Of a DNA stretch of 64,000 bases, positions 6,555 to 19,661 are shown piece by piece; positions within the stretch are counted from its first letter, which is position 1; each line of letters begins with the position of its first letter. This stretch comes from Apostichopus japonicus (taxonomy: Eukaryota; Echinodermata; Holothuroidea; Aspidochirotida; Stichopodidae), in contig NC_092573.1 of assembly GCF_037975245.1 (NCBI RefSeq), positions 13,538,001 to 13,602,000 on the forward strand, in the 5' to 3' direction. The position numbers were made by a program, and so were the translations under genes. The notes below the pieces were generated by a model. That model worked only from the letters and a program-made list of their open reading frames with translations. It was not told the DNA's origin and searched no databases.

Positions 6555-9500
6555 AATTGGGATCCTAGGCCCGTGTAAAAATTCCACCTTGGCGATGCCA
6601 TTATAAACAAAGCAGTGTCTGTCATCCGATCGGCGCGATTCACACAGCCTGACAACAAACACCGACGCGCAGTGCTGTCTTCCAACCGTTCAGGCCACCA
6701 CGCCAGCCTGGTGATTCTTGGGTCGAAATAATACTTAGAGTTCCAGATTCTTCCAAAACAATGTGATATGAATGCATACCATGCCCCAATTGGAGTATTG
6801 TACATTCGCACAAAAGTTTAACCGTGAAAAAAAAAAAAAAACGGAAAAAAAAAACGAAAAAAAAAAAAACACGAAAAGATAAGTAAAGCACACAGACACA
6901 CACGAGACGTAAAATGACCTAACGCAGTGCTTGTTTTGGCATATTTCCAGTCACCACGATCGTTTTGAATGTCTTGATGTGGAACTTGCGCATAATTCAA
7001 AGTAGAGGTGATGTGCAAATAAGGAGGATTCAAGGAGGTGACACAGAACAGTTAAGAAATTCTGTGTTTTAATCTGGATATGTTTCTCCGTGCGAGCGGA
7101 CGGTTCAGTGTGCTTAACTTGCTCCTCTTCTAGCTCAAAGTCTAAACTGCGTCATGATATAGAAATGTGCATGCACCCTGGCAGGCCAAGCCCTGATCAG
7201 ATACCAACGTGGGGGTATGATTTGTCAGTTGACAACTTCTAGCTATACTTTAGCGGACCCTAAACGTGACGGACTTAGTACTGTGTAAGATAATGGAAGG
7301 ATTACTTCTGGTACGACACCTACAACAGCTATAAAATAGAAAGCTCCTGATTAAAACCCTAAGAGGGCTGCCAACCGTGACTGAAATAAACACCGTCGCG
7401 TTCTGACTTTACAGGGATGATAAAGGCCAGTCTCTTAACATTATAACATTAGCAATTCCGTTAGATTTGTACAGTTTTTCTGATCATAGAATAGTCACAA
7501 TACTACGGTGGCTTAATAGGGACATAGGAAAGGAAACAAGTCTGCTCAAATCTGAAAATTTGGACTTTTTGTCTCTACTTTTGGACTTTTGTTTTTGGAT
7601 CTAAATTTTGAAGGGAAAAAAAGAGGCAACGTTTGAGATAAAAAGACAACATTGTGAGATTTGGGGACACTGTTTTTCTTTCCTATGTCCTTATTAAGCC
7701 ACCGTACAATGCTGACATATTGTGCACACAAAATTAAACTGCCGCATGCAACCATCACAGTAGTCTACTGCTGTACACATGTAAGTAAAGGTTTAGTAGC
7801 TACAGCGTGATAGTCTGACGTCTATCTTGTCCGTGCGCGCATGCAAACAGTGATACAAGAGCGCTCACAAGAATATCAGCACAAAATCAGAAGCGCGCGC
7901 TCCGAAATATTTGTCTGCATTGCATGCTGTACGTACATAATACCTCCGTGCGCGCGTGTGCGTTGATCTATATACGAGTGTTTACTATACCGTCATACAC
8001 AGTGGATTTTCAATGGAAAATATTTGTTGTCATTTTGTAGGCGTTCATATCAACACGTACTGTACTGTACTGGGCAGTTCTCTCTCCATTGCAAGCAGTG
8101 TAGTCTAGACGTTGGATATATCTTGACGTCGTTCTTCGCCTTAATATAGTTGTTCGAACGACTCCAATGACGGCCCGGGGTTGCAGAGAAGAAAAGGACG
8201 ACATTTGAAGACAGAGTAAACATAACGTGATTACGGTTAGTGATATTTTACATTACCCGAAGTTGTCTGAATGCATGTATGTCTGTCTGTGAAGTTAGCA
8301 TATGTATAGTCTGCAACGTATACCTAGTCTAGGCCTATCAGTATATGCCTTACTTTTGACTTCAGTTTTATGCACAACGAGAACAGTGTTACGTCATGGA
8401 CATGTACCTATTGGCAACTGAGGCATTTTGACGGCACTTAATGCTTTCTGGGATCAGTGTAGAAAAGTCTGTAGGAGAGTTAAAATATGTTCGGTCGGGA
8501 TTGCGCCAGTAATATGTCGGTTACTTCTTGTATAGGTGCCAGACGTGGCACGAGAAGTTGAGAGCGCCACCGATGGTCATCTTCTACATGTCATCTATCC
8601 ATTAGCGGCAGGGCTATTATTCACGATGTTACCATAGCAATGGAGCGTTAGATTCGAAACGGAGCTATTTTTAAACGAATATACAAGTCCGATGGAATTG
8701 TCGTGAATTTCATATTTGTTTTGGTCATAATACGTTAAACATAGAGCAAAAGCTAGAAATTAGATATAGATTTATTCGACAATGAGTAAAGTTTACCAGT
8801 AGAAAGTCCTAGTATGTCATAATTGAATCCTCCACGCTACTAGGTTTTATTCTCGGCTATGTCTGCTGTATCCGCATGATCTGCTTTGTGTACCGTCATG
8901 AATACCGCACATTTCGATCGTTTTTAATGCACGGAGAGCTCGTGGCATTGTTTATCACGTTACCGTACTTGTTTGTATCACACTGTCTTTCAAACGCCTG
9001 CCTCAGTAAATCAGCATTTAAGAAATGTTAAGTTGTTCTAACAGGAGCATAGCTCTTTCCACACTTAACTGTTTATAATATAAAGGCTAAGTAATGACAC
9101 AACATTCCCGAAGAACAAATATCATCAAGCTTGTCAGAAAAGATGTCGCGGTGGCCTTACACTGTACAAAAGAAGCATTTCTTTTTGCAGGTACAGTTTT
9201 CGTCCTTATGAATACTTTCATTCAAATTTCCAGTGAAAGGCGACGAGCGAGACAGAAATCAAATTTACCACTCAGGTCTTAAGTTCCGAATCGGTTTCTA
9301 TTGACAAGTTGTGCAAAATATTGCAATGACCTACTTTGTTTACGCGAAACAAAATACCAAAATAGAGACAAACACCCCCCCCCCCCTAAAAACAAAACAA
9401 AAAACAGACAAACAAAGCGAAACAAACTTAAAACACCATGCATAGACATGCAGATATCAACAACACCCCAAATATTAATAATAATAATAAAAACATAAAA

Positions 9501-9831
9501 TAAAATATTGCTTCGGCGGGGAGTCGAACCTAGGCAGACATGAGCATATATATTTAACCTTGAATAAAATGCGATAACTAAGCGAGAAAAAGACGAATAA
9601 AAAAAGGCAATAATAAATTTATATCATTATATTATAAAATTGAAGACAGAAAGCTAAAATTAACAAGAGATTACGCCTCATCGAGGCCATGGTTTCACTG
9701 AACGTTGAACATCAACCCAGTCCGAATCGACGTGAGCCCTCCATTGCAAGTCAGCTAGCCCACTTCTGGCCCGAAGGCCGGACTCTAAACGTAATCTCCC
9801 GGATGCTTTTGCGAACTAAGGGAGGATACGG
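6555..9831 (+). repeat. Array unit 3
   Basis: 3277 bp. First A run 15, C run 12. No private substitution seen. Confidence 0.97.
7505..7705. mobile_element. MITE-like foldback element, unit 3
   Basis: Same 201-bp element and flanks. Confidence 0.8.
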
Positions 9832-12800
9832 AATTGGGATCCTAGGCCCGTGTAAAAATTCCACCTTGGCGATGCCATTATAAACAAAGCAGTGTCTGTC
9901 ATCCGATCGGCGCGATTCACACAGCCTGACAACAAACACCGACGCGCAGTGCTGTCTTCCAACCGTTCAGGCCACCACGCCAGCCTGGTGATTCTTGGGT
10001 CGAAATAATACTTAGAGTTCCAGATTCTTCCAAAACAATGTGATATGAATGCATACCATGCCCCAATTGGAGTATTGTACATTCGCACAAAAGTTTAACC
10101 GTGAAAAAAAAAAAAAAACGGAAAAAAAAAACGAAAAAAAAAAAAACACGAAAAGATAAGTAAAGCACACAGACACACACGAGACGTAAAATGACCTAAC
10201 GCAGTGCTTGTTTTGGCATATTTCCAGTCACCACGATCGTTTTGAATGTCTTGATGTGGAACTTGCGCATAATTCAAAGTAGAGGTGATGTGCAAATAAG
10301 GAGGATTCAAGGAGGTGACACAGAACAGTTAAGAAATTCTGTGTTTTAATCTGGATATGTTTCTCCGTGCGAGCGGACGGTTCAGTGTGCTTAACTTGCT
10401 CCTCTTCTAGCTCAAAGTCTAAACTGCGTCATGATATAGAAATGTGCATGCACCCTGGCAGGCCAAGCCCTGATCAGATACCAACGTGGGGGTATGATTT
10501 GTCAGTTGACAACTTCTAGCTATACTTTAGCGGACCCTAAACGTGACGGACTTAGTACTGTGTAAGATAATGGAAGGATTACTTCTGGTACGACACCTAC
10601 AACAGCTATAAAATAGAAAGCTCCTGATTAAAACCCTAAGAGGGCTGCCAACCGTGACTGAAATAAACACCGTCGCGTTCTGACTTTACAGGGATGATAA
10701 AGGCCAGTCTCTTAACATTATAACATTAGCAATTCCGTTAGATTTGTACAGTTTTTCTGATCATAGAATAGTCACAATACTACGGTGGCTTAATAGGGAC
10801 ATAGGAAAGGAAACAAGTCTGCTCAAATCTGAAAATTTGGACTTTTTGTCTCTACTTTTGGACTTTTGTTTTTGGATCTAAATTTTGAAGGGAAAAAAAG
10901 AGGCAACGTTTGAGATAAAAAGACAACATTGTGAGATTTGGGGACACTGTTTTTCTTTCCTATGTCCTTATTAAGCCACCGTACAATGCTGACATATTGT
11001 GCACACAAAATTAAACTGCCGCATGCAACCATCACAGTAGTCTACTGCTGTACACATGTAAGTAAAGGTTTAGTAGCTACAGCGTGATAGTCTGACGTCT
11101 ATCTTGTCCGTGCGCGCATGCAAACAGTGATACAAGAGCGCTCACAAGAATATCAGCACAAAATCAGAAGCGCGCGCTCCGAAATATTTGTCTGCATTGC
11201 ATGCTGTACGTACATAATACCTCCGTGCGCGCGTGTGCGTTGATCTATATACGAGTGTTTACTATACCGTCATACACAGTGGATTTTCAATGGAAAATAT
11301 TTGTTGTCATTTTGTAGGCGTTCATATCAACACGTACTGTACTGTACTGGGCAGTTCTCTCTCCATTGCAAGCAGTGTAGTCTAGACGTTGGATATATCT
11401 TGACGTCGTTCTTCGCCTTAATATAGTTGTTCGAACGACTCCAATGACGGCCCGGGGTTGCAGAGAAGAAAAGGACGACATTTGAAGACAGAGTAAACAT
11501 AACGTGATTACGGTTAGTGATATTTTACATTACCCGAAGTTGTCTGAATGCATGTATGTCTGTCTGTGAAGTTAGCATATGTATAGTCTGCAACGTATAC
11601 CTAGTCTAGGCCTATCAGTATATGCCTTACTTTTGACTTCAGTTTTATGCACAACGAGAACAGTGTTACGTCATGGACATGTACCTATTGGCAACTGAGG
11701 CATTTTGACGGCACTTAATGCTTTCTGGGATCAGTGTAGAAAAGTCTGTAGGAGAGTTAAAATATGTTCGGTCGGGATTGCGCCAGTAATATGTCGGTTA
11801 CTTCTTGTATAGGTGCCAGACGTGGCACGAGAAGTTGAGAGCGCCACCGATGGTCATCTTCTACATGTCATCTATCCATTAGCGGCAGGGCTATTATTCA
11901 CGATGTTACCATAGCAATGGAGCGTTAGATTCGAAACGGAGCTATTTTTAAACGAATATACAAGTCCGATGGAATTGTCGTGAATTTCATATTTGTTTTG
12001 GTCATAATACGTTAAACATAGAGCAAAAGCTAGAAATTAGATATAGATTTATTCGACAATGAGTAAAGTTTACCAGTAGAAAGTCCTAGTATGTCATAAT
12101 TGAATCCTCCACGCTACTAGGTTTTATTCTCGGCTATGTCTGCTGTATCCGCATGATCTGCTTTGTGTACCGTCATGAATACCGCACATTTCGATCGTTT
12201 TTAATGCACGGAGAGCTCGTGGCATTGTTTATCACGTTACCGTACTTGTTTGTATCACACTGTCTTTCAAACGCCTGCCTCAGTAAATCAGCATTTAAGA
12301 AATGTTAAGTTGTTCTAACAGGAGCATAGCTCTTTCCACACTTAACTGTTTATAATATAAAGGCTAAGTAATGACACAACATTCCCGAAGAACAAATATC
12401 ATCAAGCTTGTCAGAAAAGATGTCGCGGTGGCCTTACACTGTACAAAAGAAGCATTTCTTTTTGCAGGTACAGTTTTCGTCCTTATGAATACTTTCATTC
12501 AAATTTCCAGTGAAAGGCGACGAGCGAGACAGAAATCAAATTTACCACTCAGGTCTTAAGTTCCGAATCGGTTTCTATTGACAAGTTGTGCAAAATATTG
12601 CAATGACCTACTTTGTTTACGCGAAACAAAATACCAAAATAGAGACAAACACCCCCCCCCCCCTAAAAACAAAACAAAAAACAGACAAACAAAGCGAAAC
12701 AAACTTAAAACACCATGCATAGACATGCAGATATCAACAACACCCCAAATATTAATAATAATAATAAAAACATAAAATAAAATATTGCTTCGGCGGGGAG

Positions 12801-13108
12801 TCGAACCTAGGCAGACATGAGCATATATATTTAACCTTGAATAAAATGCGATAACTAAGCGAGAAAAAGACGAATAAAAAAAGGCAATAATAAATTTATA
12901 TCATTATATTATAAAATTGAAGACAGAAAGCTAAAATTAACAAGAGATTACGCCTCATCGAGGCCATGGTTTCACTGAACGTTGAACATCAACCCAGTCC
13001 GAATCGACGTGAGCCCTCCATTGCAAGTCAGCTAGCCCACTTCTGGCCCGAAGGCCGGACTCTAAACGTAATCTCCCGGATGCTTTTGCGAACTAAGGGA
13101 GGATACGG
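9832..13108 (+). repeat. Array unit 4
   Basis: 3277 bp. First A run 15, C run 12. No private substitution seen. Confidence 0.97.
10782..10982. mobile_element. MITE-like foldback element, unit 4
   Basis: Same 201-bp element and flanks. Confidence 0.8.
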
Positions 13109-16100
13109 AATTGGGATCCTAGGCCCGTGTAAAAATTCCACCTTGGCGATGCCATTATAAACAAAGCAGTGTCTGTCATCCGATCGGCGCGATTCACACA
13201 GCCTGACAACAAACACCGACGCGCAGTGCTGTCTTCCAACCGTTCAGGCCACCACGCCAGCCTGGTGATTCTTGGGTCGAAATAATACTTAGAGTTCCAG
13301 ATTCTTCCAAAACAATGTGATATGAATGCATACCATGCCCCAATTGGAGTATTGTACATTCGCACAAAAGTTTAACCGTGAAAAAAAAAAAAAAACGGAA
13401 AAAAAAAACGAAAAAAAAAAAAACACGAAAAGATAAGTAAAGCACACAGACACACACGAGACGTAAAATGACCTAACGCAGTGCTTGTTTTGGCATATTT
13501 CCAGTCACCACGATCGTTTTGAATGTCTTGATGTGGAACTTGCGCATAATTCAAAGTAGAGGTGATGTGCAAATAAGGAGGATTCAAGGAGGTGACACAG
13601 AACAGTTAAGAAATTCTGTGTTTTAATCTGGATATGTTTCTCCGTGCGAGCGGACGGTTCAGTGTGCTTAACTTGCTCCTCTTCTAGCTCAAAGTCTAAA
13701 CTGCGTCATGATATAGAAATGTGCATGCACCCTGGCAGGCCAAGCCCTGATCAGATACCAACGTGGGGGTATGATTTGTCAGTTGACAACTTCTAGCTAT
13801 ACTTTAGCGGACCCTAAACGTGACGGACTTAGTACTGTGTAAGATAATGGAAGGATTACTTCTGGTACGACACCTACAACAGCTATAAAATAGAAAGCTC
13901 CTGATTAAAACCCTAAGAGGGCTGCCAACCGTGACTGAAATAAACACCGTCGCGTTCTGACTTTACAGGGATGATAAAGGCCAGTCTCTTAACATTATAA
14001 CATTAGCAATTCCGTTAGATTTGTACAGTTTTTCTGATCATAGAATAGTCACAATACTACGGTGGCTTAATAGGGACATAGGAAAGGAAACAAGTCTGCT
14101 CAAATCTGAAAATTTGGACTTTTTGTCTCTACTTTTGGACTTTTGTTTTTGGATCTAAATTTTGAAGGGAAAAAAAGAGGCAACGTTTGAGATAAAAAGA
14201 CAACATTGTGAGATTTGGGGACACTGTTTTTCTTTCCTATGTCCTTATTAAGCCACCGTACAATGCTGACATATTGTGCACACAAAATTAAACTGCCGCA
14301 TGCAACCATCACAGTAGTCTACTGCTGTACACATGTAAGTAAAGGTTTAGTAGCTACAGCGTGATAGTCTGACGTCTATCTTGTCCGTGCGCGCATGCAA
14401 ACAGTGATACAAGAGCGCTCACAAGAATATCAGCACAAAATCAGAAGCGCGCGCTCCGAAATATTTGTCTGCATTGCATGCTGTACGTACATAATACCTC
14501 CGTGCGCGCGTGTGCGTTGATCTATATACGAGTGTTTACTATACCGTCATACACAGTGGATTTTCAATGGAAAATATTTGTTGTCATTTTGTAGGCGTTC
14601 ATATCAACACGTACTGTACTGTACTGGGCAGTTCTCTCTCCATTGCAAGCAGTGTAGTCTAGACGTTGGATATATCTTGACGTCGTTCTTCGCCTTAATA
14701 TAGTTGTTCGAACGACTCCAATGACGGCCCGGGGTTGCAGAGAAGAAAAGGACGACATTTGAAGACAGAGTAAACATAACGTGATTACGGTTAGTGATAT
14801 TTTACATTACCCGAAGTTGTCTGAATGCATGTATGTCTGTCTGTGAAGTTAGCATATGTATAGTCTGCAACGTATACCTAGTCTAGGCCTATCAGTATAT
14901 GCCTTACTTTTGACTTCAGTTTTATGCACAACGAGAACAGTGTTACGTCATGGACATGTACCTATTGGCAACTGAGGCATTTTGACGGCACTTAATGCTT
15001 TCTGGGATCAGTGTAGAAAAGTCTGTAGGAGAGTTAAAATATGTTCGGTCGGGATTGCGCCAGTAATATGTCGGTTACTTCTTGTATAGGTGCCAGACGT
15101 GGCACGAGAAGTTGAGAGCGCCACCGATGGTCATCTTCTACATGTCATCTATCCATTAGCGGCAGGGCTATTATTCACGATGTTACCATAGCAATGGAGC
15201 GTTAGATTCGAAACGGAGCTATTTTTAAACGAATATACAAGTCCGATGGAATTGTCGTGAATTTCATATTTGTTTTGGTCATAATACGTTAAACATAGAG
15301 CAAAAGCTAGAAATTAGATATAGATTTATTCGACAATGAGTAAAGTTTACCAGTAGAAAGTCCTAGTATGTCATAATTGAATCCTCCACGCTACTAGGTT
15401 TTATTCTCGGCTATGTCTGCTGTATCCGCATGATCTGCTTTGTGTACCGTCATGAATACCGCACATTTCGATCGTTTTTAATGCACGGAGAGCTCGTGGC
15501 ATTGTTTATCACGTTACCGTACTTGTTTGTATCACACTGTCTTTCAAACGCCTGCCTCAGTAAATCAGCATTTAAGAAATGTTAAGTTGTTCTAACAGGA
15601 GCATAGCTCTTTCCACACTTAACTGTTTATAATATAAAGGCTAAGTAATGACACAACATTCCCGAAGAACAAATATCATCAAGCTTGTCAGAAAAGATGT
15701 CGCGGTGGCCTTACACTGTACAAAAGAAGCATTTCTTTTTGCAGGTACAGTTTTCGTCCTTATGAATACTTTCATTCAAATTTCCAGTGAAAGGCGACGA
15801 GCGAGACAGAAATCAAATTTACCACTCAGGTCTTAAGTTCCGAATCGGTTTCTATTGACAAGTTGTGCAAAATATTGCAATGACCTACTTTGTTTACGCG
15901 AAACAAAATACCAAAATAGAGACAAACACCCCCCCCCCCCTAAAAACAAAACAAAAAACAGACAAACAAAGCGAAACAAACTTAAAACACCATGCATAGA
16001 CATGCAGATATCAACAACACCCCAAATATTAATAATAATAATAAAAACATAAAATAAAATATTGCTTCGGTGGGGAGTCGAACCTAGGCAGACATGAGCA

Positions 16101-16385
16101 TATATATTTAACCTTGAATAAAATGCGATAACTAAGCGAGAAAAAGACGAATAAAAAAAGGCAATAATAAATTTATATCATTATATTATAAAATTGAAGA
16201 CAGAAAGCTAAAATTAACAAGAGATTACGCCTCATCGAGGCCATGGTTTCACTGAACGTTGAACATCAACCCAGTCCGAATCGACGTGAGCCCTCCATTG
16301 CAAGTCAGCTAGCCCACTTCTGGCCCGAAGGCCGGACTCTAAACGTAATCTCCCGGATGCTTTTGCGAACTAAGGGAGGATACGG
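13109..16385 (+). repeat. Array unit 5
   Basis: 3277 bp. First A run 15, C run 12. Private C-to-T change at 16071 (cttcggCgggg to cttcggTgggg), a CpG-to-TpG transition just outside the minus-strand B-box-like motif, which stays intact. Confidence 0.97.
14059..14259. mobile_element. MITE-like foldback element, unit 5
   Basis: Same 201-bp element and flanks. Confidence 0.8.
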
Positions 16386-19300
16386 AATTGGGATCCTAGG
16401 CCCGTGTAAAAATTCCACCTTGGCGATGCCATTATAAACAAAGCAGTGTCTGTCATCCGATCGGCGCGATTCACACAGCCTGACAACAAACACCGACGCG
16501 CAGTGCTGTCTTCCAACCGTTCAGGCCACCACGCCAGCCTGGTGATTCTTGGGTCGAAATAATACTTAGAGTTCCAGATTCTTCCAAAACAATGTGATAT
16601 GAATGCATACCATGCCCCAATTGGAGTATTGTACATTCGCACAAAAGTTTAACCGTGAAAAAAAAAAAAAAACGGAAAAAAAAAACGAAAAAAAAAAAAA
16701 CACGAAAAGATAAGTAAAGCACACAGACACACACGAGACGTAAAATGACCTAACGCAGTGCTTGTTTTGGCATATTTCCAGTCACCACGATCGTTTTGAA
16801 TGTCTTGATGTGGAACTTGCGCATAATTCAAAGTAGAGGTGATGTGCAAATAAGGAGGATTCAAGGAGGTGACACAGAACAGTTAAGAAATTCTGTGTTT
16901 TAATCTGGATATGTTTCTCCGTGCGAGCGGACGGTTCAGTGTGCTTAACTTGCTCCTCTTCTAGCTCAAAGTCTAAACTGCGTCATGATATAGAAATGTG
17001 CATGCACCCTGGCAGGCCAAGCCCTGATCAGATACCAACGTGGGGGTATGATTTGTCAGTTGACAACTTCTAGCTATACTTTAGCGGACCCTAAACGTGA
17101 CGGACTTAGTACTGTGTAAGATAATGGAAGGATTACTTCTGGTACGACACCTACAACAGCTATAAAATAGAAAGCTCCTGATTAAAACCCTAAGAGGGCT
17201 GCCAACCGTGACTGAAATAAACACCGTCGCGTTCTGACTTTACAGGGATGATAAAGGCCAGTCTCTTAACATTATAACATTAGCAATTCCGTTAGATTTG
17301 TACAGTTTTTCTGATCATAGAATAGTCACAATACTACGGTGGCTTAATAGGGACATAGGAAAGGAAACAAGTCTGCTCAAATCTGAAAATTTGGACTTTT
17401 TGTCTCTACTTTTGGACTTTTGTTTTTGGATCTAAATTTTGAAGGGAAAAAAAGAGGCAACGTTTGAGATAAAAAGACAACATTGTGAGATTTGGGGACA
17501 CTGTTTTTCTTTCCTATGTCCTTATTAAGCCACCGTACAATGCTGACATATTGTGCACACAAAATTAAACTGCCGCATGCAACCATCACAGTAGTCTACT
17601 GCTGTACACATGTAAGTAAAGGTTTAGTAGCTACAGCGTGATAGTCTGACGTCTATCTTGTCCGTGCGCGCATGCAAACAGTGATACAAGAGCGCTCACA
17701 AGAATATCAGCACAAAATCAGAAGCGCGCGCTCCGAAATATTTGTCTGCATTGCATGCTGTACGTACATAATACCTCCGTGCGCGCGTGTGCGTTGATCT
17801 ATATACGAGTGTTTACTATACCGTCATACACAGTGGATTTTCAATGGAAAATATTTGTTGTCATTTTGTAGGCGTTCATATCAACACGTACTGTACTGTA
17901 CTGGGCAGTTCTCTCTCCATTGCAAGCAGTGTAGTCTAGACGTTGGATATATCTTGACGTCGTTCTTCGCCTTAATATAGTTGTTCGAACGACTCCAATG
18001 ACGGCCCGGGGTTGCAGAGAAGAAAAGGACGACATTTGAAGACAGAGTAAACATAACGTGATTACGGTTAGTGATATTTTACATTACCCGAAGTTGTCTG
18101 AATGCATGTATGTCTGTCTGTGAAGTTAGCATATGTATAGTCTGCAACGTATACCTAGTCTAGGCCTATCAGTATATGCCTTACTTTTGACTTCAGTTTT
18201 ATGCACAACGAGAACAGTGTTACGTCATGGACATGTACCTATTGGCAACTGAGGCATTTTGACGGCACTTAATGCTTTCTGGGATCAGTGTAGAAAAGTC
18301 TGTAGGAGAGTTAAAATATGTTCGGTCGGGATTGCGCCAGTAATATGTCGGTTACTTCTTGTATAGGTGCCAGACGTGGCACGAGAAGTTGAGAGCGCCA
18401 CCGATGGTCATCTTCTACATGTCATCTATCCATTAGCGGCAGGGCTATTATTCACGATGTTACCATAGCAATGGAGCGTTAGATTCGAAACGGAGCTATT
18501 TTTAAACGAATATACAAGTCCGATGGAATTGTCGTGAATTTCATATTTGTTTTGGTCATAATACGTTAAACATAGAGCAAAAGCTAGAAATTAGATATAG
18601 ATTTATTCGACAATGAGTAAAGTTTACCAGTAGAAAGTCCTAGTATGTCATAATTGAATCCTCCACGCTACTAGGTTTTATTCTCGGCTATGTCTGCTGT
18701 ATCCGCATGATCTGCTTTGTGTACCGTCATGAATACCGCACATTTCGATCGTTTTTAATGCACGGAGAGCTCGTGGCATTGTTTATCACGTTACCGTACT
18801 TGTTTGTATCACACTGTCTTTCAAACGCCTGCCTCAGTAAATCAGCATTTAAGAAATGTTAAGTTGTTCTAACAGGAGCATAGCTCTTTCCACACTTAAC
18901 TGTTTATAATATAAAGGCTAAGTAATGACACAACATTCCCGAAGAACAAATATCATCAAGCTTGTCAGAAAAGATGTCGCGGTGGCCTTACACTGTACAA
19001 AAGAAGCATTTCTTTTTGCAGGTACAGTTTTCGTCCTTATGAATACTTTCATTCAAATTTCCAGTGAAAGGCGACGAGCGAGACAGAAATCAAATTTACC
19101 ACTCAGGTCTTAAGTTCCGAATCGGTTTCTATTGACAAGTTGTGCAAAATATTGCAATGACCTACTTTGTTTACGCGAAACAAAATACCAAAATAGAGAC
19201 AAACACCCCCCCCCCCTAAAAACAAAACAAAAAACAGACAAACAAAGCGAAACAAACTTAAAACACCATGCATAGACATGCAGATATCAACAACACCCCA

Positions 19301-19661
19301 AATATTAATAATAATAATAAAAACATAAAATAAAATATTGCTTCGGCGGGGAGTCGAACCTAGGCAGACATGAGCATATATATTTAACCTTGAATAAAAT
19401 GCGATAACTAAGCGAGAAAAAGACGAATAAAAAAAGGCAATAATAAATTTATATCATTATATTATAAAATTGAAGACAGAAAGCTAAAATTAACAAGAGA
19501 TTACGCCTCATCGAGGCCATGGTTTCACTGAACGTTGAACATCAACCCAGTCCGAATCGACGTGAGCCCTCCATTGCAAGTCAGCTAGCCCACTTCTGGC
19601 CCGAAGGCCGGACTCTAAACGTAATCTCCCGGATGCTTTTGCGAACTAAGGGAGGATACGG
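16386..19661 (+). repeat. Array unit 6
   Basis: 3276 bp. First A run 15, C run 11. No private substitution seen. Confidence 0.97.
17336..17536. mobile_element. MITE-like foldback element, unit 6
   Basis: Same 201-bp element and flanks. Confidence 0.8.
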